Shown here piece by piece: positions 8,741 through 17,680 of a stretch of 17,680 bases of DNA. The stretch's first letter is position 1. Each line of letters begins with the position of its first letter. Source of the stretch: Neonectria sp. B-13 (Eukaryota > Ascomycota > Sordariomycetes > Hypocreales > Nectriaceae). Both the position numbers and the translations under genes were made by a program. The notes under the pieces are model-generated. The model made no database searches, was not told the origin of the DNA, and was given only the letters and a program-made list of their open reading frames with translations. The stretch covers positions 1 through 17,680 of the forward strand of contig NOKP01000129.1 in assembly GCA_002682825.1 (NCBI GenBank), read 5' to 3'.

Positions 8741-10355
8741 AATTTCGTTGGACAGTGACTGGTTTAAGGGGTTTCTTAGGGTTACATCTATGTATTGACG
8801 AGGTCAATATGTTGCAAAGCTAGATGTGACCAAAAGTGGCTTACCCAGATATATTAGTATTTCCGTAGGCTCAGAGCGAGTATCAGTTGTGCATCTCTTC
8901 CTTTCCCTTGAACTCACAACCTGCCAACCATTATCGCCACACTTATCGTTCGAAATGGAATCTTCTCATTCAACTACATCCTACCTTCACATTAAACATA
9001 CCCGAAACGTTGAGTTGCTGCTGAAAGTGGTCCGTGATCTGGTCGGGCCAAACTTCAGAGTAGAAGTAGGCAATCTGTCCTGACTTCGTAGCGACAATTA
9101 GACTCATCAGTGGCCTATAGATGCGCCACAACGTGTATGAAATTACGTCAGAGACTGAGATTAGCTTGGTAATTTCCTGCTCCTAATATCATGCGGTCTA
9201 CGAGACTACGCTAACGAATCTTGGTTGAAGAAGGAGATACTTGACCGGTATAACCACGGACAGGACAACCCGCAGACAAACTAAGACTTCCTGGTTGTAA
9301 GTAGATGGGACCCAGCCCGGTTCGAGGATGCGAGGGCGCACCTTTGACAGTTACAAGTGAATAGACTTGGTGGTCGGTCCGTGTCCTAAGTGTCTGTGTT
9401 CCATTGCAAATAGATTCCTGCCGCGCAATCGTCAACGGCAGCTATTTTAAGTACGTCAAGAGTTATGTCTCAGTGCTCTAGGTTCTCACACCCACTCAAT
9501 CATCTCTCTATGATTATGTACCGAAAACGCCTTTGACCGTGTTCTCAAGGACCTGACGATATATCAAGACCCATTGTCTACCACCTGTCGGATGGGTGGG
9601 AACGAAAGGACGGAGGGGATGGATCCCCGCATGGAAGTGAGGCTAGCAGGATGAGAGGATGAGATGCTTGGTCCCTGAAGGTAAGGCAAGATTACGCCCA
9701 CTATTCTCTGTAGTACCTCGTATGACTCAGCCATGGAGACATTTTGCGCCAGATATGTACACGTGCGCGTTCCTTCCGAGGCGAGATTTACCGCGTCCAC
9801 TTCCCATCCATACATGGAAGTGAGGCGACATGATGAGATGCCCGTGGCCATAGAGAACTGGAGAACCGCTCACGGTGGGTTACTTGCTGACCACGGCACG
9901 ATCCCACGCCTATTGGGTCTCTCAACTAGATGATCTCCGGAGGTTGGCGTCTGGACAGTGGAAATGATTTGCTGGGAGTCGCCGCCCATGGTGCCATGCA
10001 CCCTGAACCAATATTCATAATTCTAGACACAAGAACACAGACACGACAGCCAAAATGATGCTCCCGGCTAAAGTACAAACATCACATTAAAGGAGATGAA
10101 ACGCATGCCACTGGGGGCGACTAATGGTTGGCTGGTAGCTTTCCAATCTAAGTGCTCGCGGTCCGCGTTCCTCCTCAATCCTTCCTGACTTGGCGCGTGC
10201 TTGATTCCCTAGGCTCCCTAAGGGGCAGCCATGAGCAACGAGACGAAATGGTGTCATTGGTCCTCGACGCTCACCGTTTGATGTTGACCCGCGCCTGGCA
10301 TGGCCGGGCTTGCTCTTTCAGCACCTCCCAAGCACTTACCTTGGCGCCTTTCATC
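8741..10355. other. Gene-poor stretch without a supported gene
   Basis: Only short open frames occur, none with a domain I recognise. The best is a plus-strand frame at about 8955-9083 (MESSHSTTSYLH start), which has no partner exon I could splice to it. A small direct repeat is visible: CATGGAAGTGAGGC followed by GATGAGATGC at 9630-9667 and again at 9813-9841. There is no tRNA, no rRNA and no clear transposon end. Confidence 0.5.
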
Positions 10356-10555
10356 CCTGTCGTATCTGTCGCGTCTGTCGCGTCTTGTCACGTCCTTTCG
10401 GCTTATATGCGAGGTTGACGGGGTGCGACGCGTCTTGCACTGCATATTCGTCGCCTCCTCATCTACCACACCGAAACACTCCATCAGCGAATTATACCCA
10501 AGGATAATGAAGAAGGCTGGAAGGTAACACTGCCTCTTCATCGGACGCGGCAAGG
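10356..10555. repeat. Copy B of the ~200-bp noncoding direct repeat
   Basis: This is the partner of 8544-8740. It starts at CCTGTCG inside TTTCATCCCTGTCG and ends near GCGGCAAGG. It has small insertions relative to copy A (such as ATATGC after CGGCTT) and lacks the CTAACTGCATAAC-like stretch of copy A. Flanking sequences of the two copies do not match, which fits two insertions or an old duplication. Confidence 0.85.
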
Positions 10556-10982
10556 CTAGTCCGAGTGAAACGACGAAGACATCCTATCGACCCCTTGTCT
10601 GTATGATGCAATAAGCATATGTTTGCCACGGGTCTCCATCGTAGTGTTATTTTGATCTCTGGATCACGAGCATCAAGTGCAGGGTCTATATGTTCCTTTC
10701 TGTGGGTGGGCGATAGAAAATCGGCGGCATGCCGTAACGAAACCAAGTACTGTACAACATGCCCAAAGGCAGTATCTCCCAGAAATTTTGGATCGGTCTG
10801 CATGGTTCAGTGTCTCCGGAAATTTGAGGAAAGAGCGGGAACGGGTCTTGATAGGGTTGGGCGAAGTTTGCCGTGAGTCACTCCTACAAGGCATATTCTC
10901 ATTGACTAACATAATTCTATAAGGTTTGACATTCATGTCGGTACATCCTGATCATCAACGCTAGAGCCTTGGCTTAAAAATG
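10556..10982. other. Gene-poor stretch without a supported gene
   Basis: Overlapping short frames occur on both strands, none with recognisable domains. It lies directly beyond the 3' end of the decayed minus-strand relic at 10983-11530 and may include its eroded tail. Confidence 0.4.
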
Positions 10983-11530
10983 TTAGAACAGGTGGGTCTG
11001 TGATGAAATAGACAGACTGGGATGGCCTGCTTTCGTCATGGCTTCCCCAGCTGGGGTTCGATTATACGCAAAGTTCGGATTCGATGTTGTCGGAAGAGTG
11101 GAAACAAGCAAAGGTATATTTACAAGCATGTTTCGCAAATCTCGACAACTTCCGGCACAAAGTCGCCGAGCCAGCAGCAGCTCTTGAGCGTCGCCACCAT
11201 GATTGTCTTATGGATCAAGAGCCTCACGTTGAGTTGGCTGTTTCACGCGGACGCCACCCACGTGTCTGGGTACATATTTTACTGAAGGTTGTACCCGCTA
11301 GAGGGCACGCCGTTGGGCCCGATGGAGCGATACGACTTGTACGGCGGCAGTGTCTACGTCAAGCTCTCTAAGAGTTCGTTCATGGTAAGGAGCCGGGATA
11401 CCAAGATCGCGGGGTTTGTGATGTCTTGGTGGTTGATCTCGTCACGAACGCGAGCTAGGCGCTCGTTGATCTCGGCGAAGCGGTTGGCCGGGGCCAAATC
11501 GTTACCGTGCAAGTGTTCCGCCCACCATTA
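10983..11530 (-). pseudogene. Decayed fungal gene relic resembling a Zn2Cys6-type transcription factor middle region
   Basis: One minus-strand frame reads as protein-like sequence across several stops: TAA 11528-11530, TAG 11354-11356, TAA 11279-11281, TGA 11243-11245 and TAA 11120-11122. In order it contains WWAEHLHG, NRFAEINERLARVRDEIN, LVSRLLTMNELLESLT, LPPYKSYRSIGPNGVP, YPDTWVASA, NSQLNVRLLIHKTIM and PEVVEICETC. A +1 shift then gives VNIPLLVSTLP and AGEAMTKAG, ending at TAA 10983-10985. The order (LPP, then YPD-W-A, then NS-R-L-H, then IC and a V-P stretch) is that of the C-terminal homology region of fungal C6 transcription factors, as I know the family. No zinc cluster is present, so the 5' part is lost or unrecognisable. 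The stops TAG, TAA and TGA can each arise from CAG, CAA and CGA by C-to-T change. The pseudogene state is clear; the family is a moderate-confidence guess. Confidence 0.45.
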
Positions 11531-11976
11531 CCACCTCGTCAGGGCGTGAGGAATGGGTTCTTGCAGCTGGTGACATGTCATGATCTGTTTTGTTTTCCTC
11601 TGGGGTAAGTAAAGGCGAGCCGGAACCTGGAACATCATTGAGGTAGCCTTACAATAATGTGTCGCATCTGGTAGAAAAGCTTGAGGGAAGTCTGGGTCCG
11701 GAACTGGTCTGATCCACGCAGTCGAAATAAAAGGGACCAAGGGTATGGCATTGGAGGTTTCAGGCCCTGCCATCGGGGGAACATTGGCGGTCGGAAGAAC
11801 CTTTCGTTCCAAAAGGCATAGACTACCAGGCCGGGGTCTGAATCTCTTCACACCACCAACAACCAACTCCTTCAGTCAAATTCCCTTCTCCACACTACTT
11901 TTGCGTATCTGTCTTGAGCCTTTTAGCTTCTCTTCTTCTTCATATACTCCGTTTGCGCACCAATAATTGCTTCGTC

Positions 11977-13653
11977 ATGGACCCTCCCGATACAAAAGCG
12001 CCAACATCTCGGGCATCTCTCGTCCACCTCCCGCTGGAAATACTGCAAGCCATCGTCCCCGAGCTGCCCAACTGCGACCTCAAGAGCCTCCGCGCAACGT
12101 GTACTCATCTCAGCCGCGTTGTTGAGCTGCGTTTCAGTCGCGTGTTTCTCTCCGCCAGTCCCCGCGACGTCAACGTATTCAGGGCCGTTGCGGACCACGA
12201 GCAGTTTAGAAAGAACATTGTCGAGATCGTGTACGATGATGCACGCTTCGCTCATGAGATGGAATCCAAGGATGGGAGCCATGAAATTGATGACGACGCC
12301 GCACTTCGTCACTACGAGAGGCAAGAGTATCGGGAATTAGATGATCCATCCGCATCAGAAATCCCGGCCTGGTACCGGCGCATCTATCGCTACAACTCCA
12401 TGACCATAGACCAATACGGCCGCGACGATGTCAAGCGTCTGCACCACTACGAAGTGATCAAGCGGTTCAAGATCCGGACCAATGTCGCAGAATCGTACCG
12501 ACTCTATCAAATGCTGCTCCGCGAGCAAGACCAGGTCATTGACTCAAACAGCGACGAAGAGGCACTCCAGTACGGCCTCGAGCGCTTCCCAAATCTGGAA
12601 AGAGTCACCATCACGCCAGCCGCCCACGGTAGTCCCGTACGGCCCCTGTACGAGACGCCCATGATCCGCTCGCTGCCACGTGGCTTCATCTATCTGCTGC
12701 CTCGAGGCTGGCCCGTCACTGAAGATCAGGAAAATACGCCTGAAGCGGAGCCATGGGCTGGCGACGAAGAGGCTCAGTGGCGAGGCTTCCATCTCGTGAC
12801 ACGCGTTGTCGCTCGATTTGGCCGTGAGCACCCCGCTGCGCGCCTGTGTGAGTTTGTCATTGACACCAACGACCTCCTGACCGGCATCGACTGTCGCATC
12901 TTTGAAGAGGGCGACAGCGTCGTGTACAACGATCTTGTCGACATCCTGAGCCGGCCCGGATTCTCTCGCCTCGACCTCGCCCTCATCATCAACGGCCAGG
13001 ATGAAACACGCTGGCAGACCTTTCGCAGCGGCCATCTTCGGAGAGCACTCCAGGCGGCGCCGGGCCTCGAGAGTGTTCGTTTGGCCACGAATCTCGGGAA
13101 TGACGAAGACTTTAACCTGTGGGACATGGGCGACAGTGACGTCCAGTTTATCCCGCTGCGCAATATCTTCCCCGTCGAAACCTGGTCCCATCTCCGCGAC
13201 TTTGGTCTCTTTCGCGTCATCATAAAGCAGGGAGATCTGATTGACCTGTTACTCGCACTGTCTCCCACGCTTCAAACGGTGGAGCTCAGCTTCCTGGTCT
13301 TTCTTGAGCAGGGCAGCTACGAGGGCTTGCTGGAGGACATGAGGAGCACCTTGGGCTGGCGGGAACAATTGCCTGAGAAGAGGCCTGGAGTTATTATTCA
13401 CGCTAGGGAAGAAAACCAACTGCCCGGTATGCACAACCGCGTCAGTCGCGAGGCTGAGGACTTTCTATATGGTGAGGGTGAGAACCCCTTTCATCAGTGC
13501 AACATCGAGCTGGGCACAGGCACAACCGTGGATACATTTGATCCCTACTATGAACGGCCCCACGAATCTTACACTCAGTTGACGGTGTTGGGATACCGGG
13601 CAAAGGATGACTGGTGGATGAAGCACCACGAGGGCAAGCCAGAAACATGGTAG
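11977..13653 (+). CDS. F-box protein (558 aa)
   Basis: This is a single uninterrupted frame. Residues about 14-58 form an F-box: LVHLPLEILQAIVPELPNCD, then LKSLRATCTHLSRVVELRFS. It is followed by the RKNIVEIVYDDARF stretch that often follows the F-box in fungal F-box proteins. F-box proteins bind Skp1 through this motif and choose substrates for SCF ubiquitin ligases. The rest is helical, without visible WD40 repeats; it contains leucine-rich stretches (LRDFGLFRVIIKQGDLIDLL, then LALSPTLQTVELSF) like those in LRR-type fungal F-box proteins. I chose the ATG at 11977 (GTCATGG context) over the in-frame ATG at 11914, because the F-box then starts near the usual place and the 21 extra residues would come from a pyrimidine-rich leader that looks like 5' UTR. 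An AAATAAAAG at 11725 could act as a TATA-like element. The gene converges with the LysM gene, 141 bases apart. The substrate is unknown. Confidence 0.85.
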   Translation: MDPPDTKAPTSRASLVHLPLEILQAIVPELPNCDLKSLRATCTHLSRVVELRFSRVFLSASPRDVNVFRAVADHEQFRKNIVEIVYDDARFAHEMESKDGSHEIDDDAALRHYERQEYRELDDPSASEIPAWYRRIYRYNSMTIDQYGRDDVKRLHHYEVIKRFKIRTNVAESYRLYQMLLREQDQVIDSNSDEEALQYGLERFPNLERVTITPAAHGSPVRPLYETPMIRSLPRGFIYLLPRGWPVTEDQENTPEAEPWAGDEEAQWRGFHLVTRVVARFGREHPAARLCEFVIDTNDLLTGIDCRIFEEGDSVVYNDLVDILSRPGFSRLDLALIINGQDETRWQTFRSGHLRRALQAAPGLESVRLATNLGNDEDFNLWDMGDSDVQFIPLRNIFPVETWSHLRDFGLFRVIIKQGDLIDLLLALSPTLQTVELSFLVFLEQGSYEGLLEDMRSTLGWREQLPEKRPGVIIHAREENQLPGMHNRVSREAEDFLYGEGENPFHQCNIELGTGTTVDTFDPYYERPHESYTQLTVLGYRAKDDWWMKHHEGKPETW

Positions 13654-13794
13654 ATGGGACGGGCGGCAGCCGTGTCATTGATCTAAACCTCCATATTGTC
13701 GGTATATATTATTGAGTCACAAGACCGATTGGAAGTTTCATAACCTGGCCTCAGTAGTACCATGTCCGCCTCATTTCTTTTCCCTGACACATCT

Positions 13795-15762
13795 CTACAC
13801 CCCAATACACACATACACATTGGCCTGCAGTCCCGAGCAGTCCGTCTGCACAGACGGATTCCACTCGTAAAAGTCGGCCTGCTCGATGCCATTGCTGTTC
13901 GCAATCGCCCAGCACCCGTCCCCGGACTGCACAAAATAAAATTCCTTGCACCCGCTCACCATGCCGTCCTGCACTGGCGTGGGCGTGGCGTTGCCGGCCG
14001 TCGTCGTCGTGCTGGCCGCTGCTGTCGACGTCGTACTGCTGGCCGAGGCGCTCACACCGATGCACACATACACGCTGGCCTGCAGTCCGGAGCAGTCGTC
14101 CTGGACGGCTGGGTTCCGGGCATAAAAGTCGGCTTGGGAGATGCCGTTGTCATTCGCAGTCGCCCAGCACCCGTCGTCAGTCTGTACAAAGTAGAAGTCG
14201 TCACAGCCGGACACCATGCCCGACTGCACAGGGCTCGGCGTTATCACCCCCGTAGCCGTGGACGCCGCTGTTGACGAGACGCCCGTGGCCGTCGTCACCA
14301 CCTCGTCGTCGTCTGACGGTGGGCTGCCGTCGGCGTTGGTCGAGATGCAGTAGTACGTGCCCACGACTAGGCCAGAGCAGTCACTCGACACAGACGGGTT
14401 CATGGCGTAAAAGTCGTCAAAGTCAAGCCAATTGGTATTCAGTACGCTCTCGCATGTCTCGTACGACTCGGGATTATACCACGCGGTGCAGTTCTCAGTC
14501 TCGCCCACGGCCCGCGGGCTTGGGGGTGCTTCGTCGTCTGCTTGGGCGGCTGTTATTGCGTCCGGCTTGTCAGCTCCTGACCCGATGCAACTAGAGTGGA
14601 GGGTGGGTCGTGATACTGACCTTCTGTGGCTTCTTCCAGAGCAACACAGTAGGATACGCTTTCTGAAAGCGTGCACGGGTAGTCGTATGTGTGATCGGAT
14701 GCATTCGAGCTACTCTTGGCAAGGGACGGGTTCCAAAGAACAATCTCCTGTTTACCCAAAAGGTTAGCACCAGTTTTGGAATCCAACGAACGGCTTGAAT
14801 TGGGGTTTCGGTGAGTTTGAAGATGAAAACAGGTGGGGGGAATTAGTATACTTCATTGACAATAGAAAACTCACCTCGGAAGTGATGCCGCAGACCATGG
14901 CCATTGACCAGCAGTCTGCGATCAGAGGAGTGTCCGTGGTGTTGGTCAGATACAAATATCTACAGCGTCAAATCACCTCCATGGTTAGCTGCTGCATGTC
15001 ACCGAGTCGAGAGAGCCTGCCCATCATTGGAAGAAACTGGATGACAAGGAAGATAGAATTGGGTCAAGGGGCTCAAGCTTACGTCTCGCAGTCCTTGCGC
15101 GTATCGTTGGCAAGCGGAATGGTCACCTCTGCATTTTTATCCACCCAGTCGATGTCATAGTCGTCCGGCGCAGCTGTCATCTCCGTGGCGACAAACTCCT
15201 CAGTGGAGGTTGTTGGCAGATAGCCAGGATACGTCGAGATGTAACCCACTGGTCGCACGCAGTAGTAGTAGCCCAGGTAGAAATTGGTGCAGTTTTCCCA
15301 AATGTGAGGGTTTAGAAAGATGCTGTTTATCATAAGTAACGAATCGGGCGTGTCGGCGGTACGGTTGGAGAGTATGGGCTAAGGGACAACGAGTGGACAA
15401 GGAGTCTTACAAATCGTCGAGCGTGATGCCATATTTGATGGTGAAAGTACCGCAGTCTTCTCCGGCGGTGACTAGATGATACTCGCCACACTCATCTTCT
15501 GTATCATCAGGCGTCGGATCCGGAATAGCTCTTAAGCAGCAGCAAGTCAGCATGGTTTGGCCCCCCATCCGCTTTCTCATAGACACGTCGATGGAGCCTC
15601 GGAAGTGAAAAACAAACACACACACAAAAGGCTCAGACCTAGACTGGAACTTACGCTGTGGTGGTGACAATTGAAGGTGATCCTTCCGAGTTGCTCGGGA
15701 TGGCATAGTCGCCGTCTGGGTTGCTGATGCAGATGTCTTGTCCTTCCAAGGCGGTAATATTT
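13795..15762 (-). CDS. Multi-LysM (chitin-binding) protein, six exons recognised, 5' end not found
   Basis: LysM modules bind chitin and related GlcNAc polymers; secreted fungal LysM proteins coat hyphae or hide chitin from host immunity. Minus-strand exons: 15762-15655, 15530-15411, 15322-15083, 14959-14875, 14747-14621 and 14576-13795 (stop TAG). Introns are 124, 88, 123, 127 and 44 nt, with GTAAGT, GTAAGA, GTAAGC, GTGAGT and GTCAGT donors. Every junction keeps frame and restores a LysM motif (for example GITLDDF-IFLNPHIWENC and GITSEE-IVLWNPSL). The 486 residues hold a half module (TALEGQDICIS), a full one (CGEYHLVTAGEDCG to YYYCV), a divergent one (ADCWSMAMVCGITSE to VSYCVAL) and three C-terminal modules, the last two near-duplicates ending YVCIGV. 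Linkers are Ser/Thr/Ala-rich, as in secreted glycoproteins. The first exon starts in mid-module, and no signal peptide or first half-module is visible upstream, so the 5' end is lost, unrecognisable or misassembled. Confidence 0.88.
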
Positions 15763-16103
15763 CTTTGATCATTGATCATCACAAGTTAGTTGAGCAACCC
15801 CCAAACTAAGACTGGGCCACTGTTTGAGACCTTAGTCTCTCTCCGTGGCCCATGATACGACGCATGGCCCGCGTCTGAAGAGCCGATGATCACTGTCCAG
15901 ACTGTCGGGGAATATACCGCTTACACGTCGCTCTTTTGTTGTGCTCGTGTTGCTCTGCAAAATGTCGGCATTTGCTTACCTACGCTGCGTACCTGACATC
16001 TCGATCACCCAAGGATCTAAGAACCAGCGCCAGTCGCCCCCGCACTGAACCAACTCTTCTCCGTCCTACGATCCTTTACACCTACCCCCACCGCTATTTT
16101 CTC
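15763..16103. other. Short gap between the LysM and phosphatase genes
   Basis: It must hold any missing LysM 5' exons and promoter plus the phosphatase 3' UTR. On the minus strand, CTAAC plus an AAAG acceptor precede 15762. Two phase-compatible GTAAGC donors follow short ATG frames (starting MPTFCR and MSGTQR), but neither codes a hydrophobic signal peptide or half a LysM module. I see no clear TATA box. Confidence 0.5.
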
Positions 16104-17178
16104 TTAAGAGGCTGGTGTATCTCTGCCCTCCTCTGTAGATGGGAGCGCGATGCCGACGTGAAACGACGGCTCATTGACGTTGTTGTTCTTATAGCTTTTA
16201 GGCAGGAGTTAGCGTTAATGCAATAGGCTTGGCTTAGTATCTGTCTTGCTTTTCTAACAGTCTGTATTTCAGAAAGAACAGTAAGAGATGTAAAATGCAT
16301 GTACCTTAGAACCGAAATCGCCCCTGGGGCCAGCGTCATCGCAAGGGAAAAGTCAACTGGAAGGCCGAGCCAGCGCTTTACGAAGCAGCGGAGCAAGTGG
16401 CCGTGTGAGACCTGTGGTTTATGTAAATTAGTAACTGTGGGCGAAGCTAGAAGATCAAAATAGAGGAGAAGAAAGGGGAGAAGAGGCGAGAGAGAGAACG
16501 TACAAGGAGCACATCAACGGGCTTCTCCCCATTCATATAAAGCCTCTGGATCTCTCGGATTTTCGAGACAGTCTTGTCTAGACGCTCAGTAACTTGCTGC
16601 ATTGACCTGTAACGAGTGAAAAAGAATGAGGGTATTAGCAATAGCCCATTAGGAACAGCGGGTACAGAGATTACACAAAGTAAAAGCACAACATACTCTC
16701 CACCCTCACAGCCATCCCTCAAAATATTCCACTCCCTCTCCTGGTCCAAGCCCTTATCCTTCCTCTTCTTTCTGATATCCGCAGTTTTAAGCCCTTCATA
16801 GATGCCATAATCCCACTCCGCAATGTCTTCAGTATAGGTAACCTCCCATGCTCCTTCGGCGACACCAGAGGAAGGTAGCAGCGGGAGCAGCTCAAAGGTC
16901 TTTCTCGCCCTTATCCTCGGGCTGACGAAAACGTGCGCGATGCGGGACGGGTCGACCAGTTTGCCAGCGCCCACGAGGCACGCCGCCGTCGAGGAGACCT
17001 GCTGGATCCCTGCTGGAGTGAGCGGGATATCCGTGATGCCCGTGTATCGGCCCGATTTGGCCCATTCTGTCTCTCCTATGTGCAGAAATCGTGTTATTTA
17101 AAATCGGTTTAGTTAAGTTAAGAACTTACCATGCCGCATAAGGAATACACGAGGCGTCAGGGCTTCTTGGGCGGACAT
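16104..17178 (-). CDS. Histidine phosphatase, Shb17-like sedoheptulose-bisphosphatase type (242 aa)
   Basis: This is a cytosolic-type enzyme of the histidine phosphatase (phosphoglycerate mutase-like) superfamily. Yeast Shb17 dephosphorylates sedoheptulose 1,7-bisphosphate to feed ribose synthesis. Minus-strand exons: 17178-17130, 17075-16697, 16606-16504, 16411-16305 and 16194-16104 (stop TAA). Introns are 54, 90, 92 and 110 nt, with donors GTAAGT, GTATGT, GTACGT and GTACAT, and all phases fit (729 nt including the stop). The first junction splits the catalytic motif LMRHG-ETEWAKSGRYTG, in which the His is the phospho-acceptor. Other signatures are VSPRIRARKTFELL, EDIAEWDYGIYEG, WNILRDGCEGGES, VLLVSHGHLLRCF (second catalytic His) and SYKNNNVNEPSFHVG. 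Domain and motif order are complete, there is no signal peptide, and length is slightly under yeast Shb17. The family is certain; the substrate is inferred from the DGCEGGES and NNVNEP motifs. Confidence 0.93.
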
Positions 17179-17382
17179 GATGCTGGGTTTATACTTGTGG
17201 AGCAGGTAGACTAGAATGCACCTAAAAATAGCGTAAGGGAAAAGGAGGAAGCAAAAGGCTTGAACAATAAAGTCGGCAGCGCTAAATAAGAATGATGCGT
17301 GGACCCTTGGGTGGTGAGGGACGGCAGAATTAGTACCAAGAGATGAGAGACTCCCGCCCCATGAGTCGCTGCATAGCGAAGC

Positions 17383-17388
17383 TATATA
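17383..17388 (-). promoter_or_regulatory. Possible TATA box of the phosphatase gene
   Basis: TATATA followed by GC on the minus strand lies about 200 bases upstream of the ATG at 17178. The region between is CT-rich on the minus strand, as many fungal leaders are. A second TATAAA at about 17188-17193 is only some 10 bases from the ATG, too close to serve. This rests on motif and position only. Confidence 0.25.
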
Positions 17389-17503
17389 GAAACCCGGATT
17401 GAAAACGTATGCGATATTTGAAAATTACTAACATATCATTATGAAGCTAAGATCCAAAGCCTCTAGGTGTTTCATCGATGTTACAGTCATTCTTTTATCC
17501 ATA

Positions 17504-17633
17504 TCACCACTCTAAAAACCTCACCGAAGCACTCCCGCCACCATCTTCAGCAACAGGGACGGGCGTTGTGCGTTCGTTGCTTGACACGTACCCGGCGGGT
17601 TGACTAAGCAGGCTTCTAGGCCCCCCCCTCTCC
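17504..17633 (-). CDS. Possible last exon of a minus-strand gene running off the right edge
   Basis: On the minus strand a pyrimidine-rich stretch ending CTCCGGTAG resembles an intron 3' end. After it a frame runs to TGA at 17504-17506 and reads like a protein tail (SLLSQPAGYVSSNERTTPV, then AEDGGGSASVRFLEW). I do not recognise the family. The frame is too short to be significant alone; the case rests on the plausible acceptor and on composition. Confidence 0.25.
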
Positions 17634-17647
17634 TACCGGAGAGGGGG
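17624..17647. repeat. Perfect 10-bp hairpin with 4-base loop
   Basis: CCCCCTCTCC, TACC, GGAGAGGGGG form a GC-rich stem-loop, preceded by three more C residues. It overlaps the putative acceptor of the edge exon. It could be a transcript structure, or it could arise by chance in a C-rich run. Confidence 0.7.
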
Positions 17648-17680
17648 CATCACAACCTGTTTCTTGGTCACTGCTGTTTC

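Noticed and set aside
8826..9083. 85-codon plus-strand frame, with a shorter version from about 8955
   Set aside because: No recognisable family and no splice partner; mentioned only within the gene-poor stretch.
9316..9330. GGTTCGA-type tRNA T-loop motif (also near 11055)
   Set aside because: No matching acceptor stem, anticodon arm or D-arm at tRNA spacing on either strand.
16094..16396. Separate small minus-strand gene of 100 codons
   Set aside because: Its upper part is exon 4 of the phosphatase gene (SHGH motif region) read through the intron.

Overview
The window is nuclear DNA of a filamentous ascomycete (Pezizomycotina, probably a Sordariomycete). The evidence is short introns (about 40-130 nt) with GTAAGT/GTATGT-type donors, fungus-type gene families (Est1-type DNA/RNA-binding protein, F-box protein, multi-LysM secreted-type protein, Shb17-like histidine phosphatase), and a long, extremely AT-rich block with the signature of repeat-induced point mutation (RIP): CpA and TpG almost gone and TpA in great excess. 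The lineage is inferred from gene content only; no marker gene is present.

Layout. Bases 1-3130 are a repeat-derived, RIP-damaged block. It holds a pair of inverted arms (1-148 and 1401-1548) that differ from each other only by transitions. Between them lies a GC-richer island (about 281-1110) with a short acidic open frame. To the right are an 80-bp tandem array and other degenerate repeats. Bases 3131-3623 are ordinary intergenic sequence. From about 8180 down to 3624 (minus strand) lies a large Est1/SMG-type gene swollen by Glu/Ala/Thr-rich insertions. Its homologous frame is crossed by two stop codons (7796-7798 and 6671-6673), so it is either a very young pseudogene or a gene whose introns I cannot place. 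Bases 8181-10980 hold no convincing gene; a roughly 200-bp noncoding sequence occurs there twice in direct orientation (8544-8740 and 10356-10555). At 10983-11530 (minus) lies a decayed coding relic that resembles the middle/C-terminal part of a fungal Zn2Cys6-type transcription factor.

The right third is gene-dense. An intronless F-box gene (11977-13653, plus) converges with a six-exon LysM-repeat gene (15762-13795, minus) whose start and signal peptide I cannot find. A complete five-exon histidine phosphatase gene of the Shb17 type (17178-16104, minus) lies 341 bp upstream of the first recognisable LysM exon. The last 180 bases may hold the final exon of another minus-strand gene that runs off the window.

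The genes do not form an evident pathway. The pattern (RIP block, expanded and possibly broken Est1-type gene, duplicated noncoding repeat, decayed regulator gene, LysM gene apparently lacking its front end) is what one expects of a fast-evolving accessory or subtelomere-like compartment joined to a conserved housekeeping gene at the right. I see no clearly new defence or mobile system. The most unusual items are the Est1-type gene and the inverted-arm structure around the unmutated island.
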